Assembly: GCA_905182995.1 (NCBI GenBank)
Contig: CAJJDP010000065.1
Span: 1-64,000, forward strand
Reading direction: 5' to 3'
Source of the DNA: Paramecium octaurelia
Lineage: Eukaryota > Ciliophora > Oligohymenophorea > Peniculida > Parameciidae
DNA length: 64,000 bases
This document shows, piece after piece, positions 1 to 11,100 of the stretch (position 1 is its first letter; each line of letters begins with the position of its first letter). The notes under the pieces were generated by a model, which was given only the letters and a program-made list of their open reading frames with translations, had not been told where the DNA came from and did not search any database. The translations under genes were made by a program, and so were the position numbers.

Positions 1-310
1 CAAACAGAAAGTAGAGGCTTATCTTTTTGGCACAGAGGGATCTGCAGCCCGGGATAAGTACAGCCTAGGCGCAGGTTAGACATTCTTCATGTGCCTCTAA
101 GTAAACGCTCCAGTTAGTTTTACACTGATGATTCATGAAGGCTGTTGAAGGAAATAGGTTAAATTTGGTCTAAGCACTGAACTATAACCTTACAGAACAA
201 CCCTGGATGAAGGACGGAGTCTCGGTCATTGTCATGAGCGAACTTCCACCATATATCTCGTAATGCTGCAAAGGTGACGCCGCTACTGAAGGAATCCTTT
301 AATCCAAGCC
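1..310. other. GC-rich block at the left edge, possibly a partial minus-strand coding region or a structured RNA
   Basis: This segment is close to half G+C, far above the rest of the window. On the minus strand one frame is open under the ciliate code from about 440 to the left edge (about 147 codons). It encodes a stretch with five spaced Cys residues and Trp, including SFIQGC and EECLTC, which would be compatible with a secreted protein. A single-stop code makes open frames of this size fairly common by chance, and no Met or known domain is seen. A structured non-coding RNA is the other possibility; I compared it by eye with rRNA, SRP and U3 signatures and found no convincing match. Confidence 0.25.
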
Positions 311-855
311 TGATATCTAAATAAACGAAATTATTTTTTCGCTATTATTATTATTCAAGTAAAAGAAAAAGATGATGCTCAAATATTTTAGTTCAAGAAT
401 GGAGGATATGTTGATAGGACTTCGCTCCTTCAGCACAAATGGTCAATGCATTTCTTATTAAAACACTATATAAAATTATTCGTTTTAAATTAATTAAGGG
501 CGATTGAAATTGCCATATAAAATTTAGATGATAGTTCAAATTTATCAAACAATACAGATAGAACATGCCAGCAAGAGTTAGTAATGTACCTATTAAGACA
601 CAATTGCTAAGTAATATGTTGATAAATTTTTTTCACTCCTATGATTTACAAAGTGAATAAGGTTATAGATATTGAGAATCTGAATTTTCAATTCATAATT
701 TTATCTAGGAAAAGTTAAATAAACTTAGAAGAATCACAACAATGAATAGCTTCAATAATGTATTTCAACATCGTTTGTATTTGCTAATTAACAAATAGTT
801 TGCAAGCACCAACTCCTTTTATTATTAATAGAATATATAGTATCCAAAATCATTT
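311..855. other. AT-rich stretch without a supported gene
   Basis: Short open frames exist on the plus strand, for example one beginning MPARVSNVPIKTQLL at about 565, but it is interrupted by TGA and no well-placed intron repairs it. The later part of the same frame runs into the tandem repeat. I see no domain and treat it as non-coding or decayed sequence. Confidence 0.3.
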
Positions 856-857
856 GC

Positions 858-1005
858 ACCGCAACCGCTGCAGGTCGAGGCTAGAAGATTAGGCAAGCAC
901 CAATGGTTGGACGGGAGGTCTAGGCTAAAAGATTGGACATCCACACGTCAACGGCTGGATGGAGGTCTAGGCTAGAAAATGGGCATCAATAGAATGTGCT
1001 CTATG
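858..1005. repeat. three degenerate tandem units of about 40-47 bp, GC-rich
   Basis: A core resembling AGGTCTAGGCTAGAAGATT recurs three times, beginning near 878, 922 and 967. Spacer sequences share CAACGGCTGGATGG-like text. Unit lengths vary from about 38 to 47 bp. G+C content is near half, in contrast with flanking AT-rich DNA. It may be a minisatellite or part of the decayed element to its right. Confidence 0.5.
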
Positions 1006-1229
1006 ATTGCTCAACCTAAGCTATCCTAAACCTGACCATAGTACTATCATAGGGCAGCCTATTATTCTTAAAAGTTACTATTGCATAAGGGTGTAATAAA
1101 TACTAAAAGGCAATTAAAAAAATCTTAAATACTGGTATAATATATGATTATAATTTCATAAATTTCTAATTTTTTCATTATGGATCTATAAGTAATTATT
1201 TTTAAATTTACTTTACATTCAAAGCGCAT

Positions 1230-2620
1230 CAACTCTTGATCCAAATTCTCACTCAATTACTTAAAAGGCTAAAAATAATCTTAGTTATGGAGTTCATATC
1301 GGTGTTAAAAAAAGTCGTTTTCTAAAAGAATCAATTGTTATTCTGAAATCAAAGTTTATTGTTATCCATCTTATTGGCTCTGATCCTTCTTACTTTCTTC
1401 GAAAAAATAAAATTTTAGTTCGAAATTGGAATATAAATTAAATATTTAGTTGGAAATTGCTTTTATGCATTCTTTGTTGAACTTGCTCACTGAAAAAATA
1501 ATTATTTTAATTTGTTTCCATTTTTTGATTACTTTTTAAAGTTACTCCTCAAGCTATGGAATTAAAGAGTGGCAACTTTAAGCATTAATTGATAAACCAA
1601 TTCTTTGAAACTCTCCAAACTCATCCAATCTAAAAAATTTTATTACATAGAAGTTAGCAGAGATTTTAAAGCTCTAATTATTATTTTTGATTTCATTTGT
1701 AATTTATGTAGTTATACATTCACTTATAAATACATAATCTGAGGTAAATAATTTCAGATTAAATTATCCTTAATCAAGAATACTTTTCAGCATTAATTTC
1801 TTCTATAAGATTTTCATTAATTCTTTTTAATTATTTTTACTAAGTCCTATCTCCCAATATAATTCCAAAATTTTATCCAATTAAAAATGCTCAATGTTCA
1901 GAAATTAGAAATCAGATGTAAACCTCTTTATTAAATAGGAGAAAAACTCAGATCTAATTTCCAACAATAAATCTTCATAAATCTTAAAAGATTTCTTAGG
2001 TTTTTAGAGACTTTATTCTAGCTGGTTTTACTAAGCTTTCATATTATCCAAAAGTGAATTTTACCTGGTTTGCAGCTCCTCCAATAATCTGTTTTATTAT
2101 TTCAACTTTTTGACTGATTTGATGATTAGGAATTTGCATCTTAATTTATACTATTTTAGGAATTTTGTCCAGAAAATTATGGTTCATGGCTTAAGAAAAA
2201 CGTATTTGTGATTCTGATTTCAGGAATTTTGGTTTTGAAATTATTAAACTCACTTTTACAATATCTTTCTTTTAAAAACAATACAGATACTAATCCAGTG
2301 GGTTCTTGCTCCTCATAGCAAATTAATTATTCTTATGCATCTTTTTATTAATGAGATTTGGGGGCTTATTATTCTAGATCTTGCCTTTGTACAAGTTCAC
2401 AATTATTGTCATCTTTTTATTCAATACTTATCTGACTAGAAATTTCTTTTTAGTTTTGCCCTTAAATATCGTTTTAACTTTATTCTTAAACATTTGATAA
2501 TTATTATTAGTTGAATTTTTTCTCCACTGTTCTCACCCATATTCTTTGGTATCTTTCATTTTTTGACTATAATTGCGGATCCAATAAATACTACGAGATG
2601 ATAATAAATTACAGTCTTGT
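1230..2620 (+). mobile_element. eroded reverse-transcribing element: RT end, RNase H and linker fragments
   Basis: The plus strand carries collinear protein fragments in shifting frames separated by TGA stops. At 1846-2211 an open piece contains ISNNKSSQILKDFLGF (about 1956-2004), which resembles the NKS...FLGF segment that follows the catalytic YxDD in DIRS-type and LTR-type polymerases. At 2283-2303 TDTNPVG resembles the start of RNase H (TDAS.xG). At about 2345-2445 INEIWGLIILDLAF followed by LSDQKFLFSF resembles the RNase H stretch INxxELxAxxLA...SDNxxx. At 2572-2598 IADPINTTR resembles NxADxLSR. The order is that of a pol gene. No YxDD, integrase, recombinase or terminal repeat was established. 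Composition is AT-rich throughout. Resemblance is by eye only. Confidence 0.4.
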
Positions 2621-2933
2621 ATCCACACTCAATCCAATTGTTTCTTGAAATTTCTCACAAATAAATTCAATTGGAATATATTAAAACATGCCTACACATT
2701 TATTACATACTCTATTCTCACTAGTTATTTCCAAGTAAATTTAGGATAGGTTTATTCTATTATGTATCTGTTTAGAATCTACCAAATCATTATGTAAATT
2801 CTGAAATATAGATTGATTTAGGTAAAGATCAGCCAAAAGAAACAAATCATAGTCCTTTCACTATGGGGTTCAGAACAATATGAAAAAAAGATTTTATGGG
2901 TTCGGCTGAGGATATCTATTAAGCAAACTCAGC

Positions 2934-4042
2934 CTGAAACTAAACATAATCAAGAAATTATTTATTTTCAAATTTTCCTATTGGTTGCTTAAAATTAAGT
3001 AGCTATCCATCCTTTTATTTGAAGACAAATCTAATATTTCCAATTGCAATGTTGTTTTTTCTAAAAACATTATCATCAGTTACAGAGCATTCTATTGATT
3101 GTTATTAAAGGCTTGATAATGAAATGTATGATAGAAAATCATCCAAAAGCATATTATAATCTAGATTGAGGAAGGGAATCAATTTATTTATATATGTGAA
3201 TAAAATGTGCTCATATGAGATATAATCTTCTGGGTCAATATAATAAGAAATTTGTGAAAAACATTAGTTTTAGAGCTTCTATTTAAAATATCCACTATAA
3301 AATTTTCTTAATTTGGGATAATATTCATCAACCTAATATATTTCAAAAAATTGATAAAAAAGATCTTATTTATCGACTCTATGCATAATTAAAGCATATA
3401 AGAAGTAGCTTAAAATAGGTGGGAGTTATAAAGGTGCAGATCTCTGAAACCCTAATTAAGAAAGCTAATAATATAAGGCTTCCAACTAGAGCACATCTTA
3501 CTAAAAATTTTAATGAAATTGCCTAAAATTTACATCACCTTTTCTATTTTCATAAATATTATTTAGTGCATCCTAATATCTATTAGTATTTCTCTTATTT
3601 GATGCTGGCATTGACCTACCACTGCTATCATTAAGTTATTTTTGTTATTTATTCTCTAATTAAATTGGACCATCCTTTTAAGTCATATTAAAATCTTATT
3701 ATCTATTTGACACTTAATCATGCGTAGAAACTGAATTAGAATAACTTCTTTTTCTAAATTTTAAATTCTCCCCAAATGCTGAAGTATTTTCTGTTTTTGA
3801 AGAAGGTGAATACAGAATTGATTTTCTGTCCATTGAACAACTTCTTGTTATTGTAGTCATAATCCATATTTTTCCCTTCAATCGATTAGCTTAAGAATTG
3901 CAATGGTTTTCATTTATTTCAAGATGCATAATTTGATATGGCTATTTAAATAATAAAAATAATTTGTAAATAACCCAATTAGAATTAAAATTATAAGTAC
4001 TAAATTGATTCAAACTTTCGAAGATATTCATTTTGAAATCAT
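2934..4042 (+). pseudogene. broken long open frames, possible 3' part of the decayed element
   Basis: Two overlapping open frames under the ciliate code, about 2934-3350 and 3258-4042 (roughly 139 and 260 codons), have protein-like composition, for example SSVTEHSIDCYQRLDNEMYD and IRLPTRAHLTKNFNEIAQNL, but neither has a plausible start. They cannot be joined by the usual 20-34 nt introns. They follow the RT/RNase H fragments on the same strand. They could be the 3' half of that element or a dead host gene. No domain is recognised. Confidence 0.3.
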
Positions 4043-4215
4043 CATGATTAACTGAAGAAATGATAGTTTTACAAAAAGAAAAAATCTTGGATTTTACAAT
4101 TTGTATATAAAACTATTATTTAAGTAATTAATAGATTAGTTAATTTTAAGAATTTGATATTACAGAATACATTAAATAAAGTTATTTGAACTAATAGACT
4201 GCATATAGGCTATTA

Positions 4216-4851
4216 TCATTACTCTTAATTATCTTCACTTATTGTAAAGTCTTCTTTATCAATTTTTGAGATGTCTAAGTTTTATTCGGCTAATACTAAT
4301 TATTCATCATTATATTCATTTTATTACTTTTATTGAATAATATTATCTGTCGAAGTTGATTAAGCCATTACTTAAGTTTTCATCTTCCTATTCATCTTTC
4401 TTTTCTCCAAGAGTTCATCCTAATTATTTAGAGATTCTATAATTTATTTCTCTATATTTTCTTATACTTTATCATATTCTTAGAGCAATTCATTCATATT
4501 TTGAGTTTGATTAAGTTCATTATTTTATAATTCTTATTAGATTTTCATTTCATTCACCTAAGCTCTTTTATAGACACTAAATCTCATTCTTCCCTACATT
4601 TTCGTACCATCCTTAGGAATGTCGAGTAAATTTTATTTCTTTAATAACTATATAGTTTCAGGTCTGCTAATTAAAAATTATATTTTTTCTAGGAAATACT
4701 CTCTCATAGCGCACTTTTAGTTATCAAATATTTGAACAAAGTCTGAGTAAATTTCTAACATTTCATTTACATGATCTAAATTATAAATTTTCTCATGAAA
4801 TCTAGCTTCTAGTTATAATAAAATTTTTAAAGTGTTATTATCTATTGCCAT
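4216..4851 (-). CDS. predicted coiled-coil protein of unknown function
   Basis: One uninterrupted frame from ATG (4851) to TGA (4216-4218) gives 211 residues with the ciliate code and needs no intron. The N-terminal half is helical (KILLQLEARFHEKIYNLDHV), the middle is Gln/Glu/Asn rich with heptad-like spacing (QTQNMNELLQEYDKVQENIE), and the C-terminus is acidic (KIDKEDFTISEDNQEQ). No catalytic motif, signal peptide or membrane segment is seen. It diverges from the zinc-knuckle gene at 5411. The function is unknown; a structural or scaffold role is only inferred from the coiled coil. Confidence 0.7.
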
Positions 4852-5410
4852 TTTAATTCTAAAATAATATTATTATTTTGCTTGTTCAACAAAATGAAAT
4901 AGATTATATTTTGTTCCTTCAAAATAACTATAGGTAGGCATAAATCAAGTACCTACATTTGTAAAATATTAATATAACCCAAAATCTATTTATATAACAA
5001 TTTAAATTCTTAAGTTTTTAATTACTAAGATTAGGTTAATCGCACTCATAAATCATTCTTTATGACAGTAAATAATGATTATGAATACTTTTTATTCTCC
5101 GAATGCTCATCAAACTTAAAATAACTAATTTATTATCTTTCCCTTTTTCCATTTTATTATTAACTTTATTCAAACTTCTTTTCACAAGCAAAATTTAGAA
5201 GTAAATCATAAAATTAGAAAAATAAAAATAGTTAATAGTTATCATCAATTTCATAATAACTAAATCTTTAATTAGAATGTATCAAAATACTCTATACTCT
5301 CTCAAGTAAAAGTTTTGATAAGGATAAAACCTTATAAAATTGAAAATATTTAAATCAACTTAATTAATACAAATTATAACTAATTTAATTACACTAAAAT
5401 TTTTAGTAAA
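4852..5410. promoter_or_regulatory. divergent intergenic region, no gene seen
   Basis: This AT-rich spacer of about 560 bp lies between divergent genes and must hold both promoters. I see no open frame with protein-like composition and no recognisable motif. Confidence 0.4.
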
Positions 5411-5977
5411 ATGAAAGAGGAAGTATCTGAGTATTCAATTATTGGAAGTAAGAAATTGCCACAATTCAGATCTATATCGTGTGATTAACCACCTATAATT
5501 TATGAGAAAAACAACAAAGTGGAGAAAGTTTGCGATGAATACCTGATATAGAAACTTGAAAGATTACAAATAAACAATGAGCCAAAGTATGATAACGAAA
5601 ACGATTGTTTCAAATACAGTGTAGCCAAGTCTTTACTGCTGAATACTTAAACAAGATATTTTCAAGGAGATTTATTTAGTTTTTGTTATCTTTGTAAGAA
5701 AGTAGGACATGTATAAAGACAATGTACAACATAAAATTAAGAGTTCTGTATTTATTGCCTAAAAGAGGATCACTATTCACATCATTGCAAGTAAGTTGCT
5801 TGCTTTAAATGTCATCTTAAAGGACATAGAAAAGCAGAATGCAAAACAAAGATCTAAATAAATTATAGACCTATATTAGTAACTTTAAAACATTTTGATT
5901 AAATCTAATGTTTAAATTGTTTGTAAATAGGGCATATCAGTTGTGAATTAAATTTGGATAATGACTTCGTCTATTGA
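5411..5977 (+). CDS. CCHC zinc-knuckle protein (AIR1/2-like nucleic-acid binder)
   Basis: A single exon of 188 residues. Four zinc knuckles follow an N-terminal region of about 85 residues: CYLCKKVGHVQRQC, CIYCLKEDHYSHHC, CFKCHLKGHRKAEC and a shorter CLNCLQIGHISC. The first three fit CX2CX4HX4C exactly; the fourth has only two residues between His and the last Cys. Arrays of such knuckles bind single-stranded RNA or DNA, as in the Air subunits of the TRAMP RNA-surveillance complex and the retroviral nucleocapsid. The array length favours an Air/ZCCHC-type cellular protein, but no other TRAMP feature is visible. The next gene starts 56 bp downstream on the same strand. Confidence 0.75.
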
Positions 5978-6033
5978 TAACTTTGATTAACTATTTCAAT
6001 AAATTTTTAAGTCATCATATAAATAAATTATTA

Positions 6034-8098
6034 ATGAATTAAATTTAGAATAGGTTGCGAAAAAGAACATATCTCTAAGATGTCCATAATCAGAATAATG
6101 AAAGGAATTCTACAGCTTAAAGATGCTCAACTTCAATTCATAATTCTATGTAACCGTTAATTCAGATTCGATAGAGATGTATGCAGATAAACTCATGCTA
6201 TGACATTTCATGTATCCAAACCAAGAGAATAATCACTTTCAATTGAATCTTAGGAATCAGAATAGGAGTTTTTACAAACACATAGAAGGGCGACTACTAA
6301 TATCATTAATCACCAAAAAAATTATAAGGCATTGCAATAGATATCATATATAACGCAAATAATGATGCCAGACTATGAAAAAAACATCAATACAATTTCA
6401 GTAATCGAGTATTAAACATATAATTTATTCTCAGAAGTAAAGCCTATTAGATTTAACTTGCAAATTAAGATGATCAAAGGTAATAACATATTCTAAATGA
6501 TGGAGAAATGTGGATTGATTATAAATTTGAAATTGTATAATTTAGATTTTAATAATGTAGCATCCAATTGAACTCAAGTAAGATTTTGTAAATGTGTAAA
6601 AATTGAGATAATTGGAATTTTATTATTATAAAATTAGATGTTAAGGTGAAGCAGTACCTTTAACCTTCACGATGAATTAGTCTGAATAAACTAAGTTTAA
6701 AGTATTTTTATCCACAACCAATCCATTTCCATCAAAATTTTCTTGTGAACAAATCTTCTAAGTCAAAACTTGGAAATACAAAAGCAAAGATTACAAATAA
6801 TTTAGATAAAAATTTATCTTTATTTCCTTAGTTTGCGATTTAGACACAACCATTAAAATCTCATTTACTTTTGGCTCCACTTAAGGAACTTAAACCATTT
6901 ACAAAAGCCCAATTAGTAAATAACAAATCAAATAAAATCTAATCAGTTGTGACTTAACTGCATCATAGATTATAAAAAAAAGAAAAAAATAAATGCTTGA
7001 ATTATCTAAGGGAAGGAACTTAATCTAAGAGAATATACTAAATGTAACAATCTAAAATGATGAATGCATCAAGTCCCAAAAATAATTATACAAAACCCTC
7101 TAATAAAAGAAATTTCATGAAGTTGTTAAGAAGAGAAAACAATTAGAAATCAATACGTAAGGTTAAAAATAGATCAATTATTTTTCAAAAGAAATAACAC
7201 ATCTGTTAAAAAAATTAAAATAATAAAAAGAAATGGATCAAAATCGTTACTTAAAATCAGAAATTTAATTTGAAATGTTTAGATTGATTGCATACTTATA
7301 ATTGATCAACATAATTTATGAGAGGCTCAAGCACCAACATAAAATTATACATCATGTTTAAATTATTCAAATCAAAATGAAGACCATTTATTTTAGAGCT
7401 AAAAGAAATATGTGTAGATTGAAAGGCAATACTATATTTGGAAGAGTTCATCTCGACGTTAAATTGTATTACTATTTTCATATTTCTTTAGTTGCCTCTC
7501 AATGATTGCTAATTAAATAAAAAAGAAGGTCCGCATTCAAAACATCAATAAAATTTAACCCATTCTAACTTAAAGATCATTACTATGGAATTTTAAAGAA
7601 AAAATTCATCAAACTTCTAGGAATTTACAAATTATTAAGGAGGCTATATATAACTTTGTTTTAAGATTTAGAGTTTATAAACAATTTTTGAGATCAATAT
7701 TTGATAAAAATTTTGATTAAAGTTGTTAAAAATACATAGCCAATAAAGATCTTAAGATTTAATAATAATTTGATCTTTGGCATCAAAATTCAAAATATAT
7801 GATGTATTTTCAATTTCTAAGTAAAACCTTTGCCAGTTTTTATAGTAGATAGAAATTAAAAGCATTTTTTACTATTTTACGTAAATAGAAATAATCTAAA
7901 AAAAACTACAGGAAAGAATCACTTTTTTTAGTCTTTAGTAAAAAACAAGAAAATAATTAAATTATCAGTTTATTTAAAGTTCCATTGTAAGATGACTTCT
8001 AGTAAATGCTCCCAATCCTGTATGAATAAACAAAAGGTGGAACTTCTTAATATTGCAAAGATTAAATCAGAAGACCGTTTAACAAATTATAATTATGA
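6034..8098 (+). CDS. large basic protein of unknown function, four exons
   Basis: Three short introns (6150-6174, 6557-6578, 7466-7491; 25, 22 and 26 nt) join four exons into 663 residues. The second intron ends in AAG rather than TAG, but removing it restores a long frame. The protein is Lys/Gln/Ile rich. The central part (LLKKLKQQKEMDQNRYLKSE) and the C-terminal part (VLRFRVYKQFLRSIFDKNF) look helical and basic, and FRAKRNMCRLKGN is Arg/Lys rich. I recognise no domain, signal peptide or membrane segment. It could be a nucleic-acid-associated or cytoskeletal protein; nothing decides this. Confidence 0.65.
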
Positions 8099-8149
8099 CT
8101 TTTGAATTTATTTAAGTTGCTATAAAAATATTTAATAATAAGAAAAAAA

Positions 8150-11100
8150 TCAAATTATTTATGTAATTAATTTAGCTATAGACTTTTATGTATATCTTCT
8201 GGGTGATAGTAGTAACAATGATGCTTGACATGTATCAATCGATTGTTTCTACATTCTCATTAGCATTCTTCCTAAAAAGGCTTTTATTATTAGTCCTACA
8301 AACCCTATACTTAAAATAAAAATAATTAGAGTTTGCTGATACTTTGAAATTTGAATATCAAATTGCTCTTATGCCATATCAACAATTGAGGAATAGGCTG
8401 TAATAATGAGATCTGTTCCATAATCTAAATAGGCAATATGCTCAGAAGTCTGAGCAAAATTAACAAAATCAGCTAGGCTATTATTTACATATCCTTCCTC
8501 ATAAAATTAAGGGTATTGCTGAATAATTTTATAAACTTAAACAACTAAGGATTTGAGTCCTTGTTGATAATATGCCAAAATTTATTCATTATACATACCA
8601 ACTAAAGTGGATTGACAATCCAGAGCATATAGATCATTGCAGATAGCTTATTGATTCATGAATTCAATTTTATAATTAATTTTGTCATCTGCCAATGAAC
8701 CAATAATGTTATTATCATATTGGAGAAAAAAGTCTTATTCTGTGCCTTGGAGCACTTAAGAGTAATTCTAAAATTCTGATTATGTTAAGATATTATAATA
8801 TAGGGATGAATTGGATAAGGTTTTGTACGCTACCATATCAGCGTTATTCAATACATTAATGAATGATGATTAAAGAGTCTAATATTTGAAAAGCAATTCT
8901 AATCCTGATAATAATTGATCAGTCAAAATAAAGATGATTAGGAATATCACCAAAAAATATGACATTATAACTACCAAATCAATAATTAATAAGATGATAT
9001 ATCTAATTTGTTGTATATTGGAAGCCTTCAATTTTTTGATTAATTTATTTTTTTCTTGTTTAGCTCTATTTTAATTCTCAATGTAATTAGTGGATGCATT
9101 TTCAGAATAACCACCATTTAAGAAATACTTTTCGATATCAAATATTTTGCCTTCAACAATGAAATCTATCATCATCCAATCATAAACTGATTTTTTAAGA
9201 GTAGAAGCAAGAGTCTCAAAAGATTCTTGTTCCTAAGCAAATTGTAATTGATTAATATCTAATAATGCCATATATAATTTCTTTTTATATTTTCCTAGTG
9301 TTGAAATCATTGGGATTTATGAGGATGATAGAATCAACACAAGGAGGAATATGATCACCATAAATATTATCAATAATTATTAATAATACCGTTCTTTTTC
9401 AATTTTGTTATCATAGCAAGAATCAAAAGCCAATTAAGGAAGCTAGCCAATCTCTTTTAAATTTGCTACACTTGATTAAATGAGTTGGGTTTATAATTCA
9501 TAATTTGTTGCAAACTAATTTTCAACAACTTTATAAAATTGAGCTAAGGATTTTTAAATTGTTTCTGTAATGGATAAATTCAGTTTAGTACTGTTGTCAA
9601 TATCATAAAAAATTGAAAGTTAAATACCAATGTCATTAATTGTATTTTTTTAGGCATTGCTAAAATTTATCAATTAATCAACTTCTTAAAATATTTATTT
9701 ATCATAAAAGAAATGCAATTAATCAAAGTTTGAAATATTAAAGTCATATGAATATTAAATGCGAAACAATCCATGTGTAATAAGAGAATAGGTTTTTTGA
9801 AACTTTAGCAATATTTAGATCAAATTCATGCAATCTCCATAATCATATTAATTCCAAACTGCAATAGAAACAAGTAATATATATGCTATAACTAAGAGTA
9901 ATGTAGCAAATAGAATATAATTCTAAAAGTTATATGAATTTGGATATTGAAATTCGCTTATTTTTTGATTGATGGCTTTATAATTTTCATCAAAATTCTT
10001 CAGTTATATCAGATATGAATCCTCATTCTCCACTTTCTCTCTATCTTTATCTTAGTTGCTTTGTATGACTTTCTGCTCTAATTCGTTGTAAAACTTCTAT
10101 TATTTATTTTTTTGTGATAATTTTAACACTACTTTGCTTGCTGCTTCTTTTTCTGATACTTTGAGAAGGTCAAATGGATTTTTTCTACTCTGTTATTCAA
10201 ATTGATTTTCTATTCCATTGCTTTTAGCACCTTATAGACCTAATTCATATAATTAAAGACTCTTCCTATTTGTTGAGAGTAACTTATTTTATTCGTCTTT
10301 AGCAGATGTGATAATAAATTGATCAGTAAGAATATTTTGTTCACTAAAACAATATTCATCCTATTTAGATGGATGACTCAAAAATTGGTATAAAGAGATT
10401 TGATCATCCTAATCAACTTTTTCACTGAAATTGCCTTGCAAGCTCATTGAATCGTCTGAGATCACTTATATTTAGGATAAATTTTATGATTATTTAATAT
10501 TAGCAGATCCTCTATTTGCATTTTCACTTTTATCTTATTTCATTTAGGCCTACATTTACTTTAATGTGTCTCTTAATTATTTACGATATCCTTTTTCCAT
10601 ACTAGCAACTTATTATTCATTTACAGTCAATTCAATAACAAACATTTAGACTTTATTTTCTATTTCATTCTTTTTATACCTAAATTCTTCATAGTTAACA
10701 GAATAGATGACCGGAATAGGATTGAAATCTTATGTTGTAATCCTTTGTATATAATTTTGGAACTTATCATAATACATTTATTCTGCCCTAGTTTTTAATT
10801 GTCCTTCACTTTCAGAAGATGAATCCGCATTTTCAGAATGCTAAATATTAGTTGTCATTTAATTCAGATTAGAAACCCTCATCTCCTGTCTTGAGAAATT
10901 GCCCAGCACCATTTATTGATGTTTTCTTAGGAATTCTTCAAAAAAGAATGAACACAATTTCTCATTAAATACTGTAACCTATTATTTAGTATTTAATGAT
11001 TCAGCTTCCATAAATTATTATCTTTTTCCACTAAGAGAGAAATTAGAAGTCTGAATTTTCTCATCTTCATTTATTTTACCTAGAACTTTGTTGTATTGTT

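Noticed and set aside
1..60. Chromosome end (telomere) at the left edge
   Set aside because: No C4A2/C3A3-type repeats are seen.
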